A stretch of DNA of 64,000 bases from Geomicrobium halophilum. Lineage in GTDB: Bacteria > Bacillota > Bacilli > Bacillales > Marinococcaceae. The stretch covers positions 310,001 to 374,000 of the forward strand of contig NZ_JACHHJ010000004.1 of assembly GCF_014207655.1 (NCBI RefSeq), in the 5' to 3' direction. Positions 25,837 through 35,921 of the stretch are shown piece by piece; within the stretch, counting starts at the first letter, position 1; each line of letters starts with the position of its first letter. The notes under the pieces were generated by a model. The model had not been told where the DNA came from. It saw nothing but the letters and a program-made list of their open reading frames with translations, and did no database searches. A program made the position numbers and the translations under genes.

Positions 25837-27168
25837 ATGTTTGTTTCTATCACTCGTTTATGCGATCGTCTCGTTCAGCGCTATCTTCCAGATTCTTTTT
25901 TATTCGCGATTATACTAACATTTGTCGTATTCATCCTTGGCCTTTCAATGACGGATAGCTCTCCATTAAATATGGTGCAATATTGGGGAGAAGGCTTCTG
26001 GGACTTGTTAGATTTCACCATGCAAATGGCGCTCATTGTTGTAACCGGATACATTCTTGCCAATACCCCAATCGTTAAGACGATCCTAGCGAGACTAGCC
26101 TTATTCGCTCACACACCGGGGCAAGCCATTGTACTCGTAACAGTCGTAGCATCCCTTGCCTGCTTGATTAACTACGGTTTTGGATTGGTTATAGGTGCCC
26201 TATTTGCCCGCCACGTGGTTCGTAATGTCCCAACCGTCGACTACCGATTACTGATCGCTTCCGCTTATAGTGGTTTTCTTGTCTGGCACGGGGGGTTATC
26301 TGCATCTATACCACTGACCATTGCTACACCGGATCATTTTCTAGAAAATATGCTTGGTACTATCCCAATTACAGACACCCTATTTTCATCGTATAACATT
26401 TTTATTGTCGTAAGTTTCGTCATCAGTTTACCCATAATCAATTTTCTTTTATTAAAAGCCACCGACCAAAATAATAAGATAGATCCGACATTTATGGAAA
26501 ATACATCAGACGTAAAAAGTGAAGAAGCAGCAACAACAACGACTCCAACACCTGCCGAGCGTCTTGAAAATAGTACAATCGTATCAATGCTCTTAGGCGG
26601 TTTAGGTCTAGGATATGTTTTTTATTATTTCATTCAAAACGGACTAGATTTAAATCTTAATATCGTAAACTTTACATTCTTATTCCTCGGCATTCTCTTT
26701 CATCGTACACCGAGACGCTATCTTTCAGTCTTAGGAGATGCTGCAAAAAATGCCGGAGGAATTATTATTCAATTTCCATTTTACGCTGGCATCATGGGTA
26801 TGATGGTCGCATCAGGCCTATCCGAACAAATTTCTCTATGGTTCGTCAGCATTTCAACAGAGACGACTCTCCCACTCTTCAGCTTTTTAAGCGCAGGAAT
26901 CATCAACTTTTTTGTCCCATCAGGCGGAGGCCAGTGGGCCGTGCAAGGACCGATCATGATTCCAGCAGCCTTTGAGCTTGGTGCAGACCCTGCCCGTATA
27001 GCCATGTCTGTAGCATGGGGAGATGCCTGGACAAACATGATCCAACCCTTTTGGACACTACCATTATTGGCAATTGCAGGATTAAAAGTTCGAGATATTA
27101 TGGGCTTTTGTCTTATCCTACTTTTTTGGGCATTGATCCCTATTTCTGTTGGATTGATCTTTATGTAG
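25837..27168 (+). CDS. Short-chain fatty acid transporter, AtoE family
   Basis: A 443-residue transporter with about 11-12 hydrophobic segments. Landmarks of the AtoE (SCFA transporter) family are the N-terminal RLVQRYLPDSFLFAIILT, the CLINYGFGLVIGALFAR segment, LVWHGGLSASIPLTIATP and the C-terminal FFVPSGGGQWAVQGPIM and VAWGDAWTNMIQPFW. It probably imports acetoacetate or butyrate for the upstream enzymes. An AGGGAGGAGAC precedes the start. A weak hairpin (27171-27194) follows the stop. Confidence 0.9.
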   Translation: MFVSITRLCDRLVQRYLPDSFLFAIILTFVVFILGLSMTDSSPLNMVQYWGEGFWDLLDFTMQMALIVVTGYILANTPIVKTILARLALFAHTPGQAIVLVTVVASLACLINYGFGLVIGALFARHVVRNVPTVDYRLLIASAYSGFLVWHGGLSASIPLTIATPDHFLENMLGTIPITDTLFSSYNIFIVVSFVISLPIINFLLLKATDQNNKIDPTFMENTSDVKSEEAATTTTPTPAERLENSTIVSMLLGGLGLGYVFYYFIQNGLDLNLNIVNFTFLFLGILFHRTPRRYLSVLGDAAKNAGGIIIQFPFYAGIMGMMVASGLSEQISLWFVSISTETTLPLFSFLSAGIINFFVPSGGGQWAVQGPIMIPAAFELGADPARIAMSVAWGDAWTNMIQPFWTLPLLAIAGLKVRDIMGFCLILLFWALIPISVGLIFM

Positions 27169-27170
27169 GG

Positions 27171-27194
27171 GAAGCATGGCTGAGGCCATGCTTC
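27171..27194 (+). terminator. Hairpin after atoE
   Basis: GAAGCATGGC / GCCATGCTTC, a perfect 10-bp stem with a 4-nt loop, directly after the stop codon. No T-tract follows, so termination is uncertain. Confidence 0.5.
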
Positions 27195-27366
27195 TATGAG
27201 TGATTATGTCAAAACGTCTGTATAAGTGTGTACAAATCAAAGCAATTCGTATCTACTTGATTTCCCGAATTCAAGTTACTGTTCTACTCAAAAGGGGATG
27301 TCCTTCACCAAATTTTAAACAGCCATATCAGATAAAATTTGATCAAATTCACAGTTTGTATAGTAT

Positions 27367-27449
27367 TGCGGACAGAGCGAGCCAGCTGTACGGAGTTTTA
27401 TGCCACTGTTTGCGGACATCTGAGCCAGTGAGTGCGGAAAAGAGAGCCA
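27367..27449. mobile_element. IS21-family terminal repeats (remnant)
   Basis: Three related copies, TGCGGACAGAGCGAGCCA (27367), TGCGGACATCTGAGCCA (27411) and TGCGGAAAAGAGAGCCA (27433). Multiple short TGCGGA...GAGCCA repeats are the usual transposase-binding sites at the ends of IS21 elements. They lie downstream of the truncated istB fragment on its strand, as expected for a right end. No intact istA or istB is present. Confidence 0.6.
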
Positions 27450-27695
27450 CTACTAATGGCATAATCACAGTCATTAGAACACACGTTGTTCCGATGGCTG
27501 TGAATCTTATCTAACTCTTATATCCACTAAATGCTCATCAATAATCTCAATGGCCCAACGAACAAGTTCATCGTGATTTAAATCTTCTTCCTCGTTCCAT
27601 GTGCAAGGGGGGCAATAGCTAATCTTCCACTATAACCATCACCTCGTCAGGTAAATACGTGTGGAAAAAATGCTTCGCTATACGATTTTCCACCT

Positions 27696-27908
27696 TTATT
27701 GAAATGTCATTTGATCCCCCAAACCATGGCGCTCTCTCATCGAAACTTCCCCATCAGTGAGAATCTTATAGGAATCGTGAACGATGCGGTCAAGAATCGC
27801 ATCAGCTACTTGTGCTTGTCCTAACTTTGAATGCCATCCTTCCGGCAAAAATTGTGAACAGAAAACCGTGGATGCTCTTTTTAACCTCGCCTGAATAATT
27901 TCCAACAC
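27696..27908 (-). pseudogene. IstB (IS21 helper ATPase) C-terminal fragment
   Basis: About 70 codons whose translation (RRASTVF-type RASTVFCSQF, EGWHSKLGQ, ADAILDRIVHDSYKI) matches the conserved C-terminus of the IS21 family helper ATPase IstB. The N-terminal AAA+ part with Walker motifs is missing, and no start signal is seen. It lies between the atoE operon and the distal end of the CRISPR array. The stretch 27450-27695 carries short open fragments (for example ...NHDELVRWAIEIIDEHL on the minus strand) that I cannot assign. Confidence 0.7.
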
Positions 27909-27993
27909 ATGAAGGACATTTATAGTTTCTTAGTGGCGCGATCACCTGTCGAGAAATTCATCCAACTGTCCCTTCGACACTCGCTTTATTCTT

Positions 27994-28015
27994 ATTATCC
28001 AGAATTCTGGATAAT
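27994..28015. promoter_or_regulatory. Perfect 22-bp palindrome at the distal end of the CRISPR array
   Basis: ATTATCCAGAA followed by its exact reverse complement, 16 bp from the last (degenerate) repeat. In the direction of array transcription (minus strand) it lies just past the final repeat, so it could stop or protect the pre-crRNA 3' end, or be a protein-binding site. Confidence 0.5.
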
Positions 28016-28030
28016 CTTCATTATCCGGAA

Positions 28031-31000
28031 GTTTCAATTCCTCAAGGGTACGATCTAAACCAATGTCTAATTGAATGTTTGAATCAATCTTCCCATGTTT
28101 CAATTCCTCAAAGGTACGATCTAAACGAAATACAGGTTCTATCAATGGTGTACAATACATCATGTTTCAATTCCTCAAAGGTACGATCTAAACTCATCTA
28201 CGGATGGTGAACCAGAAGTATCTGGGACGTGTTTCAATTCCTCAAAGGTACGATCTAAACTGGCGGTAACGAGCGGATTACCCAATCGTCTGCCGTGTTT
28301 CAATTCCTCAAAGGTACGATCTAAACAGATATATTTTCGAGTGAAAACTACTTGCCACTGTGGTTTCAATTCCTCAAAGGTACGATCTAAACGTGGGGAC
28401 GGATCGAACGTCTTTATACGGTATGCAGTTTCAATTCCTCAAAGGTACGATCTAAACGAGGTCTTCCAAAAAAGCAATTTGTTATTTGGTTTTGAGTTTC
28501 AATTCCTCAAAGGTACGATCTAAACCAAGTTGGTCTGACTCTGCAATTGCTGGATCGGTGAGGTTTCAATTCCTCAAAGGTACGATCTAAACTAATCCCC
28601 CAGCGCGCAGGTGCTTATTTCCGGTTCGGGTTTCAATTCCTCAAAGGTACGATCTAAACATAAAATCGGACACCCACGTCCATACTTTATCCCAGTTTCA
28701 ATTCCTCAAAGGTACGATCTAAACTCTCACCCGCACCGACAGGGTGACGGTACAGGGTATCTAGTTTCAATTCCTCAAAGGTACGATCTAAACGGGGATG
28801 TTGAATGGGTGAAAATCTAACAAAAGAAGGGTTTCAATTCCTCAAAGGTACGATCTAAACGAAAACTTAATCGAACAATCCCCACATTTGATAGAGTTTC
28901 AATTCCTCAAAGGTACGATCTAAACGATGATTAACGTTCCGATGATTGATCCGAAGAAGAGTTTCAATTCCTCAAAGGTACGATCTAAACGAAAACGCGG
29001 GGCTGTCTGTACGTGACGAGAAGAAAAGTTTCAATTCCTCAAAGGTACGATCTAAACGTGCGCCCGGCCACGTTTGGCGGCGTTCAATGGTAGTTTCAAT
29101 TCCTCAAAGGTACGATCTAAACAGAAGGGAGTCTCCACAAACGGAGCTGAATGTTGGGGTTTCAATTCCTCAAAGGTACGATCTTAAACGTTAAAGCCGA
29201 AAATAAAAGATAAGACAGAAGCAGGGTTTCAATTCCTCAAAGGTACGATCTAAACGCATGTCCTGCTCTGGTGACACCTTCCCCTTTTCAGTTTCAATTC
29301 CTCAAAGGTACGATCTAAACTGCCTTGGATCGATGGATGACCTTATGACGGATGAGTTGTTTCAATTCCTCAAAGGTACGATCTAAACTAACGCTTCATC
29401 CAATTTAGAGCGACATCCAACTCAGTTTCAATTCCTCAAAGGTACGATCTAAACATTACTATACGTTTTTTTCAGCTCCGAGATAAGCCAAGTTTCAATT
29501 CCTCAAAGGTACGATCTAAACAGTAACCATTGGCTTGCCTCTCGATTTCAGCTTCAAGGTTTCAATTCCTCAAAGGTACGATCTAAACCTTGATAAGTTG
29601 ATCCGGCTTGTAATATATACTGAGTTTCAATTCCTCAAAGGTACGATCTAAACTGTAATGTAAAATTTTGTCATCATAGAAGAAGTTGTGTTTCAATTCC
29701 TCAAAGGTACGATCTAAACGAAACGTCGTATTTGCAGTAGTCAATGGTTTCCTGGTTTCAATTCCTCAAAGGTACGATCTAAACATTCACCAACTGTCAG
29801 ATCGTCAATAAATTCAATGAGTTTCAATTCCTCAAAGGTACGATCTAAACATGGATAAGGAAATCTTTTGGTTTCCCATCTTTCCAGTTTCAATTCCTCA
29901 AAGGTACGATCTAAACCGGCTAGTCCCTCAGAAACAAATTCCCCGATGTCCAGTTTCAATTCCTCAAAGGTACGATCTAAACCGCCAACGCCGCCTTCAT
30001 CGGGCATCCATTCATAAAGTTTCAATTCCTCAAAGGTACGATCTAAACCGACTTCCACAACATTCCGCCCAGTTAGTTGAGTAGAGTTTCAATTCCTCAA
30101 AGGTACGATCTAAACGATATCCCCTGTTTATATATTTATAGATAGAGTACGAGTTTCAATTCCTCAAAGGTACGATCTAAACGCGGTTTTCGGCTCTGGA
30201 TATCTGTCACCCACAGCAGGTGTTTCAATTCCTCAAAGGTACGATCTAAACCGGCTCGTCCTCTGAACCTGCAACGTCTTCCCAAGACTCGTTTCAATTC
30301 CTCAAAGGTACGATCTAAACTTGCTGAGCAGGTGCGCCGCTTTCACGGCGGCTTCATGTTTCAATTCCTCAAAGGTACGATCTAAACCCGATAGATTTCC
30401 GCAACCAATTCCCTACTTCAAAAGTTTCAATTCCTCAAAGGTACGATCTAAACCCAAACAGACACCTTCTTCACGTTTTATTACACCTGTTTCAATTCCT
30501 CAAAGGTACGATCTAAACACGGCTGCCTGTATACCTTCGCCTAGATCGTCCATCGGTTTCAATTCCTCAAAGGTACGATCTAAACCTTCGCCCGCGCCTA
30601 GCGTTAGTTCCTGCCAGCGCAGTTTCAATTCCTCAAAGGTACGATCTAAACATGCTCCCCGTCTATTTTTATGATAGGGGCGATGAAGGTTTCAATTCCT
30701 CAAAGGTACGATCTAAACTCAACCTGCATCGCAAGTTCGTCGCTGAGTTGATTAAGTTTCAATTCCTCAAAGGTACGATCTAAACTTGAACTCATTTCCC
30801 CGCTCATCGTGTCTGCAGTTCCGTTTCAATTCCTCAAAGGTACGATCTAAACGGCACTGCTGCCTATTTTAGTGCAATATTACACACCTGTTTCAATTCC
30901 TCAAAGGTACGATCTAAACATTCTGCTTAGGTGTAGCTGTAGATGGAGCGGTAAGGTTTCAATTCCTCAAAGGTACGATCTAAACCCAAACCGCGCTGCC

Positions 31001-31448
31001 CATGCTTCCTACACCGTCGAGTTTCAATTCCTCAAAGGTACGATCTAAACAATCTTTCCGTTTTGGTCAAGAGAATGTCTATTATCGTTTCAATTCCTCA
31101 AAGGTACGATCTAAACCCGTTAGCGTTCCGGGTTGTATTTACCTGCACAACCCGTTTCAATTCCTCAAAGGTACGATCTAAACTGTATTCCTTCCCTTTT
31201 CCATCAACCACAACTTTTGAGTTTCAATTCCTCAAAGGTACGATCTAAACCGCAGCAAACCCAAATGGCCGGCATGTTTATTGGTGTTTCAATTCCTCAA
31301 AGGTACGATCTAAACGTTAGCATTCTTTAACAACAGCACATGGCGGCGTGAGTTTCAATTCCTCAAAGGTACGATCTAAACATAATTTCCAATTAAATTT
31401 TCGATAGAAGATATTCGAGTTTCAATTCCTCAAAGGTACGATCTAAAC
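28031..31448 (-). CRISPR. CRISPR array, type I-B, 52 repeats and 51 spacers
   Basis: The 30-nt repeat appears on the plus strand as GTTTCAATTCC ... GATCTAAAC. In the functional orientation it ends ATTGAAAC, the usual 8-nt crRNA handle, so the array is read on the minus strand from a leader at 31449-31634. I count 52 repeats, first at 28031-28060 and last at 31419-31448, with spacers of 35-39 nt. All repeats are identical except the one at 28031 (CTCAAGGG instead of CTCAAAGG), which marks the old distal end, and the one at 29159-29189, which carries one extra T. No two spacers looked the same by eye. The cas operon lies upstream of the leader on the same strand. Confidence 0.98.
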
Positions 31449-31634
31449 CCCAAAAAATGGCTAATATAAGCGTTCTATGCTACATCTAGATTTCCTGCTT
31501 TTTGTTGAAAATATAGATAAAATTTTTCAACCCCCTGATAGATCCCCTATTGAGAAGATAATTCATGTCGTCGATCTTCAGGGTTTATTACGCTATTAAT
31601 GGTCGACGACAATAGATTGACACCATAACATGGA
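31449..31634 (-). promoter_or_regulatory. CRISPR leader
   Basis: An AT-rich 186-bp stretch between cas2 and the newest repeat. It carries A/T runs next to the first repeat, and an inverted repeat GTCGTCGA (31567-31574) / TCGACGAC (31603-31610) that could be a terminator of the cas operon or a protein-binding element of the leader. Position and repeat orientation make it the leader; the promoter is not obvious. Confidence 0.7.
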
Positions 31635-31907
31635 TTAGATGATGTTATCATCACCACCTTTTTTCAGGCCCATTTCTTCTCTTTGAGAATATTTTTGCGA
31701 TCGGAAAGTATAAAGGATCACAGAATCTTCATCGGGATCTATTAACATTTCCAATTCTTTTTTTAGTTTAACAAAATTCGCCTTAGAAATCTCACCTTCC
31801 AAAACAGAATTCTGAACCCAATGTAAATATCGACGGCCAATCTTTAAAGCCTTATTTACCCTTTTTTGGGCAAAATCATAGACCAAGATAACAAACAAAT
31901 TGTTCAC
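31635..31907 (-). CDS. cas2: CRISPR-associated endonuclease Cas2
   Basis: A 90-residue Cas2. The conserved VILVYDF with the metal-binding Asp is at about residues 6-12, and LHWVQNSVLEGEIS and DSVILYTFRS follow, giving the ferredoxin-like fold of the Cas1-Cas2 integrase. It is the last cas gene, 4 bp after cas1, and is followed by the leader. The start is either GTG at 31907 or a TTG four codons in; the GAGGTG sequence favours the latter slightly. Confidence 0.95.
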   Translation of the reverse strand: MNNLFVILVYDFAQKRVNKALKIGRRYLHWVQNSVLEGEISKANFVKLKKELEMLIDPDEDSVILYTFRSQKYSQREEMGLKKGGDDNII

Positions 31908-31911
31908 CTCT

Positions 31912-32916
31912 TTACCACGAAGCTTTATAAGGCTTATATTCTTTTTCGCTAAGTAAGTGCTTTTGTACTTTATACAACTCTAGCCGAACCAATCGCCGAT
32001 AGGATACTGACTTCCCTAGATGCCGGTGATTAACAGTCTGTTTCATTCGACTGTCAAATTCGGAAATAAATGTCTTTCTGCCAGAATCGGATAAGAGAAT
32101 GGCATCTGTTTGTTTGTCAAAATCTTTTTTCTGGATCATCTTTTTATTTAATAGTGAAAAAATCAACCGGTCAACGATAATCGGTTTAAAAATTTCCGCA
32201 ACATCTAGATTCAGGGAAAAACGCCTGAAATTCGTCGCATGTAAATATCCAATGCGTGGATCAAGGTACGTTTTGTATATTTCACTTAATACCATCGTGT
32301 AGCAAATAGAATTTCCAAAGCTAATTAGTGCGTTTAATCGATTCAGTGGGGGACGGCTGCTCCTTTTTTCAAAATGGAAATCGCGATTCCCAATGATAAT
32401 GTCGAAAGCAGAATAGTACTTTTCTCGTGCATGTCCTTCCACCGCCATCACTTCTTCTACGGATTCCAAAGGTTCCAACTGATTATGTACTTGTGCAAAA
32501 TCTGCTGTGATTTCCTCCAACCTCTCACGGTCTTGTTTTACTCGGTTCCTATAGTACTTAATTACCCTATCCATTTGTCCGACTGACCCACGTACAAAAG
32601 TTTTTGCCAATTCTATTCTTCGATCAAAGTGAATATAGTGTTCTGCTTGTTTAAGAATTACATGTCCAGCGTTCAAATGCTCTCGAGGGTAAAATGTTCC
32701 TGTATAATAACCGTAATGATTATAATAGTGTACACAAATTTCTTTTTGTGAAACAAATTCCAAGAATCGCTTACTTACATCTACTTCGCCAAAAACATAA
32801 ATGTCATTTGTATCTTCAACTGGTATGACTTTTTTCCCCTCTTCATTTTCAAAAAAGAGTGTATTGTCTTTACGACGAAGCTGACCATGTTTAAAAATGT
32901 ATAGCGTCTTTTTCAT
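31912..32916 (-). CDS. cas1: CRISPR-associated endonuclease Cas1 (type I-B)
   Basis: A 334-residue integrase subunit. The N-terminal beta domain begins KKTLYIFKHGQL. The C-terminal helical domain contains VEGHAREKYY (catalytic Glu), the central segment LNRLNALISFGNSICYTMVLSEIY and DPRIGYLHATNFRRFSLNLDVAEIFKP with the catalytic His and Asp. The start at 32916 follows GGAGGGATAAGT; the frame also opens at 32937, inside cas4. All active-site elements look intact, so spacer acquisition is probably functional. Confidence 0.95.
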   Translation of the reverse strand: MKKTLYIFKHGQLRRKDNTLFFENEEGKKVIPVEDTNDIYVFGEVDVSKRFLEFVSQKEICVHYYNHYGYYTGTFYPREHLNAGHVILKQAEHYIHFDRRIELAKTFVRGSVGQMDRVIKYYRNRVKQDRERLEEITADFAQVHNQLEPLESVEEVMAVEGHAREKYYSAFDIIIGNRDFHFEKRSSRPPLNRLNALISFGNSICYTMVLSEIYKTYLDPRIGYLHATNFRRFSLNLDVAEIFKPIIVDRLIFSLLNKKMIQKKDFDKQTDAILLSDSGRKTFISEFDSRMKQTVNHRHLGKSVSYRRLVRLELYKVQKHLLSEKEYKPYKASW

Positions 32917-32918
32917 AC

Positions 32919-33461
32919 TTATCCCTCCGCCCAGCAATATTCACGATAAGCGCATCTACGGCAAAATTTGATTTTTTTAGGGTCGGGTGGAATCTGTTGG
33001 CGAGCAATTTGACGAATATCTTCCACCGCCTCTTTCAAGCGTTGATCAGACTCTTCATCCAAATAAACCGCTTCAGTCTTCTTTTCTTCAGGAAAAAGTA
33101 ATTCTCCGCTTGCATTAATCCCCATCTTGCGTAATGTTTGGAGATAATAGAGCAATTGGTATCGTGCACTTTCCAAATAGCGTGAAGACTTTTTGACTTC
33201 GCCTATAATTAATTGCCCCCTTTCCTTACGAACCCGATCCACTTTAATATTCCCAATCAGAACTTCTTTTTTATTTCTTTCATACGTATGTTCATTGATA
33301 AATCTACCAAGATCCAAGTTCTCATCATCCTGGTCCGCTGCAATGTTGTGTATAAGCAACCAGACTTCTCGTTTACAGATAAAGTAGTACCAAACATGTG
33401 TGCCAGTTACGTCCATTACATAAGACAGCGAGATCACACCCTTTCTATTTACATCATCCAT
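32919..33461 (-). CDS. cas4: CRISPR-associated exonuclease Cas4
   Basis: A 180-residue RecB-like nuclease with an iron-sulfur cluster. The first cluster Cys is Cys29 (FICKREVW), and the last three are in CRRCAYREYC near the C-terminus. The nuclease motifs are the central Asp in KVDRV and the IIGEVKKSS element. Cas4 trims prespacers and checks the PAM before integration. It overlaps the end of cas3 by 13 nt and directly precedes cas1, as is usual in type I-B. Confidence 0.95.
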   Translation of the reverse strand: MDDVNRKGVISLSYVMDVTGTHVWYYFICKREVWLLIHNIAADQDDENLDLGRFINEHTYERNKKEVLIGNIKVDRVRKERGQLIIGEVKKSSRYLESARYQLLYYLQTLRKMGINASGELLFPEEKKTEAVYLDEESDQRLKEAVEDIRQIARQQIPPDPKKIKFCRRCAYREYCWAEG

Positions 33462-35908
33462 GCTTCAACCTCAGATTGAGAACGTATAATTCCATATTCC
33501 ATATTGTAATGCTGGTATAAAAGATAATATGGAATGTGTAATAAATGCAGGCGTTGGTATAGATCAATTTGATCCTTTAACTCTCCTTGAAAATACTTTA
33601 ACGGTGCGGATATAACATATCTTCTAATTTCTTTTTTCAAATGCAAATGTTTTTTGAATCGCTCTTCAGGGTTCTCTTCTTCAAATACATTTGCCACGTA
33701 TTCTTTCCACAGTGACTGTGATGCTTCATCTATTTCAAAATAGACATCTACAAATTCTGAATTATTTTCATCAATAAGTTGGAAGTCTGAAATATATGTT
33801 TTTGTATTATAGCTCCCATTAAAATGTAACGTCTGAATGGCCTTCCAAAGTTCTTTAGAATGGTCTTTATTGATATGTTTTTGGATTAAAGTAAAATAAT
33901 TATCGATATGATCAAGGAAATCAGATTCACTTATCTTTTCTGTAGGTAATAATTCTTTGGAAATACTAATGTGTGCTTTTCCATACACAAGCCTTGCTTC
34001 ATCTTGACCATTGTCTCTCAAAATCGGGAGTATCTTGACTTCCCCTCGATCGTTTCCACCGTTTCGGTTACACCTACCTGCTGCTTGAATAATTGAATCA
34101 ATGGGCCCAATATCTCTATATACCACATCAAAGTCTAAATCTACTCCTGCTTCGATTACTTGCGTTGAAACGACAATGACCTGATAATCTTCCATTAAAC
34201 ATTCTATTTCCGTGATTCGCCTCTGCCTTTCAATAGGGACGATATTCGTAGATAAATAGATGAGCTTTAAATCTGGATAGTCCTTAGATGGAAATCTTTC
34301 TTTCATTTTATTGTATACTTCAATAGACGAGGAAATCGTATTAAAAATAGCTAAATAATTTTTAACTCCTTGATAATGATCCTTAAAATATTCGATCCAT
34401 TCATCTAAACTATAACTTTCTCCTTGATTCGGAATAAAGGTTAAGTCGACTCGGTCCATTGAGTTGAAAAAGTCTGCTTTAGTATGGACTTTAGATTCCA
34501 AAAGTTCTGTCGTATCTTCCTGTGAAAAAATAAGCGGCTGCGTAGCTGTCATTAAAATTATTTTACAATGAAATAAATTAGTTAACGCTTGAAAAGTACT
34601 TTTAAGCAACTGCCAGTATTCTGCCCTGATATTCTGAATCTCATCAAGAATAATAATGCTGTTGGTTAATTTGGAAAACTTCTTTAATGGGCGGTTTCTC
34701 CATCCGATGAGGGTCTCTAACAATTGAATGTATGTTGTGACGATAAATTCTGATTCCCAACTTTCTGTTAATAAAAGCGCTTCATGAACAGGGCGTTCTT
34801 CTTGTTCATGGTATTGAATGTCTGCTAAATGATGATTTTTTAAAAGGAAACTTTCCTGATTTTGTTTAAATGTATCAACGTATTCCTCAAAAATTTTTTC
34901 TGCCTGATCATAATTTTGATCTATAACACTCGTGAATGGTAATGTATAAATAATGCGCGGTGCCCTTCCATCCTCTTCCGCTTTTTTTCTTAGTTTCAAG
35001 GCAATGGAGTAGGCCATTAAGGTTTTCCCAGATCCAGTGGGAGCCGTCAATGTAGCAATCGGGTCATTAAAATGTTCGATATTAGATATGGCTGTATCAT
35101 ACATTTTATTTCGCCAACCATTCATTCCTGATTTATCCCTGACATCAAACGTATCTTCCCGATATAAATCTACTATATTGGGTGGTATAGTTTGCCTTGA
35201 GACCTTGTGAGTATTGGATGCAGAATGTTTATCTGAGTCGATTAGGGCGGAATATAACACTTGATGGATAAAGTAAAGTTCAGCAATTATTGGGTCTTCT
35301 TTCCATGCAAGCTTATTGATTTTCCGTTGGTATTTTTTCAACTCTTTCATTGTTTGAGGCCATTCTTCTATGAAAGAAAGTACAATATTTTGTGGTATAA
35401 AAACCGAGTAATGACATCCTAGTTCAGATAATTCTTTTTGGATCTCTTCTGCATTCACTTTTATATCCTCAATTTGGATCTCCATAGTCTTAACACGTTG
35501 ATAATAATCATGCAGATCATCATCGGGTTTTAGTACAACATGCTCCATCGCTTTTAAATTACCGTGATGATGCAGGACGGATATATAACATAAAAGGGGA
35601 GCAAAAGGTGCAAATACTGAATGATGCTCTTCACAACTCTTATTGCATAAATGGGCGGTAAAAACGGCAGAAATAAAAGAATGATGTGATTTTTTTCCAC
35701 CCTTGTTATTTTTCAGATGATCCTGAAAATAGCTTGTATATTTCCCAAAATCATGACCAATTCCGTTTATGATAGAAAGGGTAAGGAGAAGATCGTGTTC
35801 GATCTTCTCTTTTTTCAAATGAACGTCCTCTACCAAACTCTTAGATAGCTGGCAAACTTCGTCAATATGATAAAATAGTCGTTTGTCTTCATGGGATAAA
35901 AAGTACAT
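33449..35908 (-). CDS. cas3: CRISPR-associated helicase/nuclease Cas3 with N-terminal HD domain
   Basis: About 819 residues. The HD nuclease is N-terminal: GIGHDFGKYTSYFQDHL holds the HD pair, followed by KSHHSFISAVF and SVLHHHGN. The helicase core has Walker A TAPTGSGKTLMA, motif II IILDEIQNI, motif III LMTATQPL and the C-terminal STQVIEAGVDLDFD and QAAGRCNRNG. It unwinds and degrades target DNA after Cascade binding. I choose the ATG at 35908, after GAGGTG, instead of the frame's first ATG at 35992, which lies inside cas5. Confidence 0.95.
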   Translation of the reverse strand: MYFLSHEDKRLFYHIDEVCQLSKSLVEDVHLKKEKIEHDLLLTLSIINGIGHDFGKYTSYFQDHLKNNKGGKKSHHSFISAVFTAHLCNKSCEEHHSVFAPFAPLLCYISVLHHHGNLKAMEHVVLKPDDDLHDYYQRVKTMEIQIEDIKVNAEEIQKELSELGCHYSVFIPQNIVLSFIEEWPQTMKELKKYQRKINKLAWKEDPIIAELYFIHQVLYSALIDSDKHSASNTHKVSRQTIPPNIVDLYREDTFDVRDKSGMNGWRNKMYDTAISNIEHFNDPIATLTAPTGSGKTLMAYSIALKLRKKAEEDGRAPRIIYTLPFTSVIDQNYDQAEKIFEEYVDTFKQNQESFLLKNHHLADIQYHEQEERPVHEALLLTESWESEFIVTTYIQLLETLIGWRNRPLKKFSKLTNSIIILDEIQNIRAEYWQLLKSTFQALTNLFHCKIILMTATQPLIFSQEDTTELLESKVHTKADFFNSMDRVDLTFIPNQGESYSLDEWIEYFKDHYQGVKNYLAIFNTISSSIEVYNKMKERFPSKDYPDLKLIYLSTNIVPIERQRRITEIECLMEDYQVIVVSTQVIEAGVDLDFDVVYRDIGPIDSIIQAAGRCNRNGGNDRGEVKILPILRDNGQDEARLVYGKAHISISKELLPTEKISESDFLDHIDNYFTLIQKHINKDHSKELWKAIQTLHFNGSYNTKTYISDFQLIDENNSEFVDVYFEIDEASQSLWKEYVANVFEEENPEERFKKHLHLKKEIRRYVISAPLKYFQGELKDQIDLYQRLHLLHIPYYLLYQHYNMEYGIIRSQSEVEAWMM

Positions 35909-35921
35909 TGCAAAGGGCACC

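Noticed and set aside
28175-31330. Several open frames of 60-117 codons across the CRISPR array with repeating peptides such as LDRTFEELK and SIPQRYDLN
   Set aside because: They arise from the 30-nt repeat (a multiple of three) being read through spacers of compatible length; no ribosome sites and no reason for translation.
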